This document shows positions 43,875 through 55,800 of a stretch of 64,000 nucleotides of DNA, one piece after another. Position 1 is the first letter of the stretch. Each line of letters starts with the position of its first letter. The position numbers were made by a program, and so were the translations under genes. This stretch comes from Oxytricha trifallax (Eukaryota > Ciliophora > Spirotrichea > Sporadotrichida > Oxytrichidae). The stretch spans positions 62,001 through 126,000 of the forward strand of contig ARYC01017193.1 in NCBI GenBank assembly GCA_000711775.1. The letters are read 5' to 3'. The notes beneath the pieces were generated by a model, which was not told where the DNA came from, made no database searches, and saw only the letters and a list, made by a program, of their open reading frames with translations.

Positions 43875-46800
43875 TGATCACATTGAGGTCTCTGGGGACC
43901 CCCGATCTTAAATATATTTAAATATAAGCAAGGGACTAGCCCTTTTATATATTAAAGTGCTATCATTTGCTTAGCACTGTTCTGTTCTCTTTCTGACTGT
44001 GTTTTCTCACTTTCTTTTCTTCTTTGTGATGATTCTTGTTTCCTTGTATTTGACATTCTTAGTTATTCTCCGTCAGAGATTTAACTATATTAGTTCAATT
44101 TGTTAGTTTTAAGTTTAATTTTAGGATGTTCTTAATCAGGTATATTGTTATAAAATTCGTAATTTAATAATTACTTAACTAAGTGCTATTTTAATTTAAA
44201 ATTAACCCAATTAATGCCAAATTCATTAGAGTAATATTACAAATTGATATTCATCTCTATAATCATTTTCCAATTCTCGCAACTTTCTCCATATAATAAA
44301 TTTATGTGACCTTTAAAAAAACCAAAATATTAATGTCTATATTAAATCATAGTGGCCATATAGATGCACATAATTTAAGTTTGATAACTAATTAAAGGTA
44401 TTTACTATATAATGGTAAAAATGTGGCATAATATTAGTTAATAACTTAATTTGCATTATTTTATATTTTTATTTTTCAACATACTTAACAAACATCCTCT
44501 AAAATGCTTTAAATATATAAAAGTATCATGATAGTAATATTATTTGAAAGAATAAAGTAATAATATAAATGTATTAAAGTCACTAATTTCAAAATAATAA
44601 TTGTTAGAATGTCAAATTTATGTATTTTAAAAAATAAATCAAAATTAATGTTTAAGGAATAAAAAAAACAAAAAATTATAGTTAAAATTTTAATATTTCT
44701 TATAAAAATGCTTTAGACATGCCTATATATTAAAAAATATAACCGAAGTATAAAAAGGTTTATCTTAAAAACTATTATACAAATTATGATTTATACTCAA
44801 AATTAACCATAATCCTCAAAATTATTTCATGAGCTAAAGAACTTATTTACTACTAAAGGGATTATGAGGTTATGATTTTTTAACTAGAAGATTTGATTGT
44901 CTGTGAGAGAATTTTCCTTTGGTTCATTTTCTGTTATAAGTTGAGATGGGATTAAACCATCTAAAGTATAATTTGACAACAGTTAATTTTTTATATTTGA
45001 AAAACATTAATTTTAATAAAAATAATAAAAGGAAGCAATTAATTGAAACATAATACTTAGACTGTAAACTAAAACTTAGGTCAAAGTATTTGATAATTTA
45101 ATATATATCATTTTAGTATTCTATAAAAGCTTATTGAATATAGCTTACAGACAAAATTAAAATAAAACAGTTGTTGATTCTCATCTAAGCTCAGTTTAAG
45201 AAGCAAGCTTGATTTCTAAGTAGATTTTAGGACTTTTACAATATCAAACTATTTCATATTTACAATTTTTTTGTGATATAAAATGGGGGGGGAAAGTTTC
45301 CTACCCAAACATTAAAGATTCAATTATTTGACAAAAAAAAAGAGTTATATTTAATCACAATTTTAATTACCAAGACCTTATATTAAACAACTTTTATAAA
45401 TATAAATTCCAAGGCATGTATTCATCTTTTGTCTCGTAATAATTTTTTAAAGCTTAAATGATTAATTATTATGAAATATTTTTCAATATAGAAAAGATAT
45501 TGGATGTCAAATTAGGAATAATTAGATCATAATTAATGATTAAGATTTTGAAAAATTAAAATAAATTGAATACTTTATTGTATGAGGCAGTAAACTTCTA
45601 AAGTGGGCGGGAATCTACTATTTTGGGACAGGAAAATCCCTTCTGATAAATATTTAAAAAAAATAATTTGAAATAGTTAAATTTAGTTAGCTAATTTCAT
45701 AATAAAAGATATAATCGATAATATTGGTCGCTTAAATAAATTTATCATTTCTTAAGGTAATATAAATAAATTCAAATGAATAAAAAAAGTTAAACTATTT
45801 TAAAATTCATATCAAATGAACTCCTTTTTTATTTTACCACTATATCTACTAATATTAGATTTTTATTTACAATTACTTATTTACTTCATATTAATTTTAG
45901 ATACAATATCCATTAATTAATATTAATAAAGCATATGCCTAGCATTTTTGATTAGAATTTCTGAGTTAGTTAGTTAACTTTTCATTTTGAATTTGCAGCA
46001 TACTCGATTTAATATTTCTTAAATTAAATAAAAATTAGTCAATGAAGTTGAAATTAATTATTAAATGGTTACATTTGATAAATACTTTTTATCTAACATA
46101 TTTAACAATAATCTACTATTTTTCAATATCTTTTAGAATTTTTTATATGATATTATTGAATTAACGAATGTATCTTGCTTTATGAGAAAAATTAATGAAT
46201 TGGTTGCTTTATTTAAAAATTCTAAAAAAATAGATCTTGGGTTTCAATCTAATTTGTTTTTTTTAAGACTCCAAATTAAAAATTATTAAGCAATATATTT
46301 TATTTGACAGATAAAGCAACATAATTAATTTTAGCTCTTACTCTAGATGAAAGAATTTGTAAAAATAAGATTTATAAATTGAATATTTTTTTAATTAAAA
46401 TATTTGTTAAAATTATTTAATTGTAAACTTATAAATCTATTGTTCGAAATTTTCTTAATTATTTTGAAAAGAGAATAAATAAATTTTTATAAATAAGATA
46501 TTTTTCATTTTTAATTAAATCGATAAATTAGAAAATATTTTTAAGAAAAAGCATTTTTAGTATATAGGATTAAATACTTATAATTAAATTATTTTGACAC
46601 TATATGAAGAATTTAAGAAAAATTGGGGGGGGCGATATCTGAACCTATGCTGCATTATCTGAACCTAATGTATTTAATCATAGTTTAAATATGTTGACCT
46701 ACATGTTTCTAGTCAATTTAGGGTCAGAGAACACGAATAAACATTATTTGATGACGAGGGATCACTCTAAAGAGTAGAAAAACTTAGAATGAGCATCTGT

Positions 46801-49800
46801 TTTATTATAAAATCTTACATAATTTTTATCGTTGTTTAACAAGTTTTTTTATTCAATTTATTTATTTTAAACTATAGAACATACACGAGTAGTTGTTAAT
46901 GATATATCTTGCTATGAGTTATATACTTACTCTGCTAAATTTTAGTACAGATGGAATCTCATTATCTTGATTGGTGTCATTAACAACTACTCGTGTATGT
47001 TCTATAGTTCAAAATAAAAAAATTGAATAAAAAAACTTGTTAAAAAAAGATAAAAATTATGTGTAATTATATAATAAAACAGACACTCATTCTAACTTTT
47101 TCTACCCTTTAGAGTGATCCCTCGTAATCAAATAATTTTTATTCGTGTTCTCCGATCCTAAATTGACTTGAAGCATGTAGGCAAACATTTTTAAACTATT
47201 ATAAAACACATTAGGTTCAGATACTGCAGCATAGGTTCAGATATCGCCCCCCCCCGAAATTATAATACTATTAATATTATGAAAAATAAGTAGAAAAGCT
47301 TAATTAAAAATGAAAACTTAATATTTGAATAAGAATACTTAATATTATAAATGGGAATGTGTAAAGTGGAACAGCTAATCATCTTTACAACGATCCTCAT
47401 AAATATCTCCAACTGCATGAATGAATTTTCCATTACCTCTGTCTTTCTTCTGTTTTCGGTAGTGTTGACTTAAGTTGATTAGCATGCTGACTGGACAAGA
47501 CCTAGTTTTTAAATAATTTAAAGATATTAAATTTGTAACTTACAAAAAATTGATGAATGCTTAATGCCACCATCTTCATCATCTTAACTTTTCATTTTCA
47601 TTTTTAAATTAATTTAATAACTTATCTATTTCCTATTATAAATTATGATTATATAATTAATAAGTTCAAAATGTTTAATAAAAAAATTTAACAATCACTA
47701 AAAGGAGATAAATCAAATTGAAATCAAATTTAATCTCTCTTATATATCATAATTAATTATGCTTATTTGAAAGAATAATTTTAATTATAAGAGGCAAACA
47801 TATCTTATTTTTATATTAATTTATTCTTAAATTCTACAATTTTTCTTAAATGGTTTGATAGTGTATAAATTAAGATTTTTACGTTTTCTTCCTCTCTTTA
47901 TTATTATTATCTTAACAGTTATTTTTCAATTCATCTTAATAATCAACTGAGGGGAAGTGTCTAGCCTAACATAAAAATATAAATTTTTAATAAAATTCTA
48001 AATTCTTTATCATCAATTATTTTAAAATAATTATATTTAACATCGAATATGTTTTTATCATCATATAAATTTCAAATATTTTATCAAAGTAGCATTTATA
48101 ATTAATTCAAATAATAAGTGCAATATATTTTATAATGTATAATGAGACAATTGATGAAAATAAGCTTTGAAATTTAATTAAAAATGTATTTAATAGGATT
48201 AAGGTATAATAAAAATTTAAATGTTGGAGTTGCAAACCCTGCCCTCCCCATCAACTGAGTGTTATAATATAATGATTTTTATTATAAAATTAAAACTATA
48301 ATAGAGCAAGGATGACTATTGAATTTCTTCATTTCTTTCTTTGATATTTATTATAATTAATTATATCATGTTTAATTATTGAGAAGAAAAAAGCTTTTTG
48401 AATCTTGACAAAATTTTGGGGTTACCATCTCAATATTTTGAAGATTTTATTTATAACAAATTTCTTAAAACTAAAAGTATTTTAAAATGCTTTTGGAAAT
48501 AGAATTAATTAGTATTATTATCTTTTGTCAAAACTTATCAACTCATATTAGCCTAAAACCCTAATTAATCTTATTATATCTAATAATTTATCATATAAAA
48601 CTTTAGATCATGTCATTATACATAGGGAATCTATATTATATTTTAAATTTGACATTCTATAAACTTCTAAAATTATATAATTGTGAAACAATATTGTAAA
48701 AATAATATTATTATAAAAATATAGTAGATTATATTAAACTTTTTAATACTTTAAATAAGCATATCTTTTTAATAATTATTAAATTTAAATATGATAAATT
48801 ATACTATTATGATATTGGTATCAATAAAATAAAAATAATTTTAAATATGATGCTGAGATTTCTGCCTCGCTTTTTGAATGATTTTTAAATCTTAAACATT
48901 TTCTTAATTATGGATTAATGTAAGTATTTCTATTGAATTTTAACGATTGTTAGCTTGGCAATTAGAGCGATTACGCTTGAGAGACCTCCAGTTATCAGAT
49001 AATATTTACTATATAATTCAATTATAAGTTAAGGATATGCAATCTATGAAGGTTTTTACAGTGCGAGTTGTATAGTCCTCATTTGAAGAAGTATAGAATT
49101 GAATCGAAAATTAATTACACATAGTAATTATATTAAAATTAAGCATTTCCACCTTCTTACGCTTTAAAGTATTATAAGGTTCCTTTAATTAATTCCAAAT
49201 AACTAAACCTTATTATCTTTTATTATTAATAGGCATATAAATGATTCATAAATAATTCAATAAAATAAATTTATACTAGACATTGTCTATCATATTTCCA
49301 AACCAAGAATCTTTAGTATCAACATAACTTTGCTGTAGATTGAAGTACTATCAGTTATATAAAATGATTTAATAAAAAATATATAATTATCTAAACCTTT
49401 TGCTGCATTAAAATTTATAAGTAGATATATTTTATGAATGAATGAATAAGTAAAGAAATTTAAATGGATTAAAATTTACACGCAGCTAAATTTCAAAAAT
49501 TGGGAAGAATTGATCATAGAAGCCATGGTATCTCTAATAAATTGACGGGATTATCTAATTGTACTCAAATTTAATGATTAATTTGATTAGATTATTAAAG
49601 ATTAGATTAGAGTATCAAAATTTTACTTCATTACTGACGCTTTTATACCGATACCCTCTGGATTTATCAATCGTTCACTTTATTCTAGGAGATTTCACTA
49701 TAACTGATTAAAGGAGTAGCTTCAAATGACAATGAGACGTGCTTTGATTAAGTGCTGAAACTAAATATCTCGAGTCACAATCAGAATTGGCTTTGTCCAT

Positions 49801-52800
49801 AGTTTTAGAATAGCCCGTACCTTTAAAATTTATACCCTTCCCCAATATAAAACTAAATGATTGATAGTAAAAAATGTGAATAGATAAATAGCTTAAATTA
49901 GTGGCAATAAATATAGACTTTGGCTATTCATTTTTAATCTATAAAACAACTACTTTTAAAGTTATCAACTTTGATTCTTAAAGTCAGTTATAGGGTCGAA
50001 ATTAACTTTGATAAACCTCGAGATACACCTCTATGATTTGATAGCTTACTGAATACTTTGAACTTAAAATAGAAAACATGGTATAAAAACAATCAATCAT
50101 AATAATTTCCAAACGACATGAGTGCCAAAATATACTCAGTTTTTCTTTTTCTATTCTTTCTAACGGCATTCTCAGTTTAAATTAAATCTGACTTTATTTA
50201 TATTTATTAATCTATATAATTCAATACCTTTTTATCTACTTATCTGTTCCAACCGAACCCCCTCCCACCCCCCTCCCAGGCCTAAAACGAGACCCCCCCC
50301 TCCCACTCCAACAACATCCCTATTCATATGAAAATTTTGATTATCGATGTTTAAATCATTTTCCTTCATGACATCTTGATATCATATATATTTTTTATGC
50401 ATAAAATAAATCATTTTTTTTTAAATATTTTTTCAACAAATCAAATGCTACTCTTTATTAAATTTCTTATTTAACAACTTTCACTTCGTCCGCCGACTAT
50501 TTTATTGAGGTGCTCCCATAGAAAATTCATTAAAAGTATATTTTCTATTTTACTCGATAATAATATAATAAAATTTATGAGGCAACAAACTCATATAACT
50601 TTATTTTAATAGAGTTTTAATCACTTTATTAATCTGTATTCGAAATATGATTAATTTTTATAATAAATTTTTCTAATTTTCTATAATTATTTCTATTAAC
50701 ATTTTTATAGAAACGAAGAGTTATGGAGAAAAAAATTCATATGAAAAATTATTAAAATAAAACCTATTTTAAACACGTATTATTAATTTGAACTTGACTA
50801 TCTTTAAATAAATCAAGAAGTTATTTATATTTAAATCAGTCCCTTTACAAACAAATTAATAATACGTGTTTAAAATAGGTTTTATTTTAATAATTTTTCA
50901 TATGAATTTTTTTCTCCATAACTCTTCGTTTCTATAAAAATGTTAATAGAAATAATTATAGAAAATTAGAAAAATTTATTATAAAAATTAATCATATTTC
51001 GAATACAGATTAATAAAGTGATTAAAACTCTATTAAAATAAAGTTATATGAGTTTGTTGCCTCATAAATTTTATTATATTATTATCGAGTAAAATAGAAA
51101 ATATACTTTTAATGAATTTTCTATGGGAGCACCTCAATAAAATAGTCGGCGGACGAAGTGAAAGTTGTTAAATAAGAAATTTAATAAAGAGTAGCATTTG
51201 ATTTGTTGAAAAAATATTTAAAAAAAAATGATTTATTTTATGCATAAAAAATATATATGATATCAAGATGTCATGAAGGAAAATGATTTAAACATCGATA
51301 ATCAAAATTTTCATATGAATAGGGATGTTGTTGGAGTGGGAGGGGGGGGTCTCGGTTGGAACACTTATCAATATCAATGCTAACATACATAATTGTGTTT
51401 ATCTTTATATAAAATTCTCATCTTTAAATAAATCATTTTATGTTTAAAAAATTGAGTACAAACATATTGAAGTATATATTACTTCGAATTCACAATAGAT
51501 CAATATTATTATGTTTTAATTTTATTTGAAAAGTTTATGATTTATTCAAGATATCTTTATGATAGTATACAAAATATTTTGATAATTTAATAATCTAATA
51601 TATTTTATTTTATTAATATTGCACACCTTAGCTATAAGAAAGTTAATAGTCAAAGTTTTGGTAGGTGTATTTTATGGGACTTTGATTAAACTCATAAGCG
51701 TCAAAATAACTAGTCATCATTAGTACTTATACATTTGCTTAATTAAATACATTTTCAATTTCAATCTATGGCGCACAAGTGAAGTTTATATTTTATTGAA
51801 TAAGTGTGTCATTATTTATAACTCTAAAACCATTTAAAATATTTTTTTTGACTTGATTTTAGAATATTTTTAGAGTTTTTTAGGTTTAACTTTTATGTGA
51901 GTGAGATTAATATAAATGAATTAATTTTTGTTGTTTAAAATCAAACGAATTATAATTGATTGTCTTATTATGTATCATTAGTTTTACTTCTTTAGAATTT
52001 CAACATGTTAAATGATTATTATATATGATAGGAGAATCTAACTTTTATATCAATAGCCTTTTAATTTCTAAAAATGTATAATCTTCCTTTTTTATAGGCT
52101 CTCATTAAGATAATTTTCCTTTTTTTACTAAAGTATGTTATGACTTTCATTTTAATTAGTATAATAGCAAAAACTGACTACTCCCCACTTATATAAAATC
52201 ATTAATAGATTAGGAATAATTTAATTTAGAAAAGGCGCTCGGTATTCCAGGATGCATTCCTATAAAAGAATGTATTAGTCTTTTGAGGTAAATAGTTATC
52301 TACTAACAAAGTGATTGAGTTAAATGATAAACAACTTAAAAGCAATCAAAACCCCAAAATCCCTTAATAAGGTTTATAAGTGCTTTGATTTGTAGGGAAT
52401 TTGTTAGGGGTTGGGGTTATTAATAGGTTTTAATGTAAAATATATATTAAAAGTATTTAATTTAATCACTCAAAATGCACATTAGGATCATATGGGAGAG
52501 GTCTGAAGTTTATCTTACTTAACCACAACTCTATCTGCTCTATTGAAATGACTGATCTTGAGTTTGGTTTAATTATTATTGACTCTGCCATTTGTTTCAT
52601 TGATTGAGACACTCTTGTTTTGTTAATAAATTGCTTTATTCTTTGTTTAGCATCCTTTTCGCATCTTGTAGAGTAGTATTCATTGCGAGGCATATCGCTC
52701 TCAATTATTATTATTGCTGCTAAAGCCCACGCATCTCACTAAAAGTCTCCATCTCTCCAGTCTTCTCTTTCTGGATAGTACCCTTAAATTCCCATTACAG

Positions 52801-55800
52801 TCCCAAGCCTTGATACTTCCACTCTTTAGGCTCTGTTGAAATCGATTATTGCTACTCTTACAGGTGAGAAGTTTATATTTATATTTTCTGGATTCAAATC
52901 TCTATGTATAGAGCCTAACTTATGTAGCTTTTTAATACCTTGTAAGGTTTAAGTTGTTATCAAAGCAAGCTACTTATGATTCCTTTGATCAGTATTGAAA
53001 TCTCTTAGGGTCATTTCATAGAGTGGAAGCCTGAAAGCAACATGATCCTTGGCAAGGAGAACAGCATCTAGCTTGATTAAGTAACGACACTCTTTAAACT
53101 TTGCTTGAGTGAGTACTTGATACTCATTTGTAAACTCCATCTAATATTTATCATCACTAAAGAGATAGTTGAAGGGATACACCTTGTATGCATATTGATG
53201 ATCATTTATAACTTTCTTAAAAAAGTAGTCCTCGAGAATCAAAACCCCAAAACCCTTTCAGTAGTTTGATTGAGTTTTTGATTAGATAAAAGTAGACTAT
53301 AAGTGCATACTTTATTAGGGTTTATGTACAGTTTTATGTTTAAATATTAGTAATTTAAGTGAGTATATGCGACGTTTGGGGTCTGTTTATGACTGTGAGA
53401 ATATAGATTTATTGTTTTAGTTGCGCTATGGATGTGATGATTATAGTGATCAACTCAAACCTATTCTAAATTACACATCTATAGCAAGGCTGCTCCATAA
53501 ATCTCCTGCTACTGTTAGGTCTCACTGTCTATTAGCATTGAATTTAAAGAGATAGCAACTTTATTCTAAGCCTAAAAGACCCTTAAAATTTTAGCAGCAT
53601 CATATTGACTTTCTTATTAATGATAAGACTCTTAAATACTGGGCTCATTTCTCTCTAGCCTTGAAGGCTGTGATGTTTCATCGCCAATTTCCTGAGCTTC
53701 ACATCTCTACGTAATCGATAGCTAATATATATATATATATATATATATATAAAGAATGGAATATCATACAAGACAGTCAATCGCAAAAATAGAGTGATTG
53801 ACTTTAATGTTCCATTTATAAGACTAATTTAAATTATATATTCGATTAAATACAGAGGTCTTAAGAGCATAATATAAAGTTCATACACGCTGATGAAGCT
53901 GTATTTACATTCAATACCTTTATATCAAGGTCTTGGTACAAGAGGTATAGTAATATGAAGTTTATTATCAAAAGGTTAAGATATAAACTCATGCAATCTT
54001 TGGTAGAATTAGTGAAGAAAGTGGGCTTGAGACTTATATTATCTACCCTCGCTCTATAAAGAGTGATGTTCCTTACAGCCCTTAGTTTAATGAAATTGAA
54101 TTATACTGGGGGTTATTGAAAGGCCACTATAAGAAATTTTTACTCTATCACTTGATGCACGACTTTAAGATAGATACAGTCGATTTTATAAAGAGTGCTG
54201 CTAATAGAGTCAGCGATGAGAAAGCTAAAGGGTGCGGAAGAGAAGGGAGATTTTGTGTTTATAAATAAGTATTAGATTTAAACGAATAAAAGTTCACATA
54301 TTAAATTTGCCCGTAAAGGGATTTAGCTTCTCTTTCTTTTCTTCCTCTTAAGGCTTGCTTTGGCCTATGTTTCTTCTCTTAGTGCCAGCCCCTGCATCTA
54401 TGTTCATCTCGTCTGGCTTTTAGAAATCTTTGAAGAGTCTCTTACTCAATTCATGCTTTACCTGTGATTTTCTCTCTCTGTTTAATTTGCTACGTTCTTT
54501 CATCAAGTAAATAGAAGTACCAGGTTTTTCTATTAAGTTAGAAGACTAAGCTTACTTGAGATGAAAGGATGCTTTTAAAGTTCCTACAGCCAGGTATCAC
54601 TTATTTTAATACCTTGCTTCTCTTTTTCTTCAGGAGAGATGCTGTATCGTTTCTTGTGAGCTTCTTAAATAACTTCATTTAAGTACTCAGGTTTCAGAGT
54701 TGCAAGAACACCAAAGAAGAAGTTTCTTCTGGCAACTTATTAGAGAGCTGTAGCTTTGATGGAAGGTAGAGAGCTACGTCCGGATCACTCATAGCATCGT
54801 CATATAGGTTAGTAACTGATATTTCAGGGTAGTTAGGTATCTCTATCATCCTAATTTCATTAGACTTAAAAGCTTTTTTCTCTTCACTCAGTAAGGCTTT
54901 TAAGAATGAGATTTTAGTTCCCTCCTAAGTCGGCAAGAACAATCCAACTATAATGGATTTATTAATCTTAGTTAAGAACTTACCTTGCTATACCAAATAT
55001 CTATAGAGGTCCTCTTTACTTCGAAATTTTCCTATTAAATCTTGAGATTAAATTCTCTTCATTGCATCATTCATAGATTCCATCTTGCTTCCAGATTCTA
55101 TAAATGCTTATGAAATTTAAAATTATAGAAATCCATTCTAAACTTACTAAAATCTTATTACTAAATAGGGAGTACCTACTGGAGGTCAACCTTGAAAATG
55201 TATGCGGAGAAGCATTGAAAAACTTGCTCCAAGTTTCACAGATTGATTTCCATTTTTATCAATCTATCTCCATTAAATTGCTCCTAATAATGTTTAATTA
55301 TTTTAGGAGATCCTCCAAATTAAGTTCAAATTTTTTTTAGGAGTTAAATTTTAAGGTTAAAACTTAATTAGGAGCATATTTTATTTAAAGATGTTTAATA
55401 ACTTTACCTCCAAATTAAGTTCAAATTTAATTTGGAGGACCTCCTAGAGAAACAAAACTTCATTAGGAGTATTTTAATTTACTAAAATGTATAAAATTCT
55501 CATTAAATATGTCAACTTACAGTCTTTTATGGTTAGTTCATTTTCTCACCTCTCAGCAAAGAAACTACCAGAGTGTCTTATACTCTACTATAATAGTTTA
55601 TCTCTTTAGATTTTATCATTATTATAATAAATTATATCAGAAAACTAAAATGAGTGCTAACCTTTTGAGAAGAGCGGCATTACTTGGATCAAGTCAATTA
55701 AAGTTATCATTCCAGCAACCAAGAAAAGTATAGACCAGAGACGCTTGTACTCAGTGGGAGCCTACTTATGACAACTTTGACCAGTCTAGCTTTGAGATTT

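Larger units (their letters stand above)
43466..44875. other. 1.4-kb IES or insertion splitting copy C MDS12
   Basis: Absent in copies A and B. AT-rich, with the 233-bp retroposon at 43842-44074 inside. TTAAAC/TTAACT near its ends could be the pointer. Confidence 0.55.
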
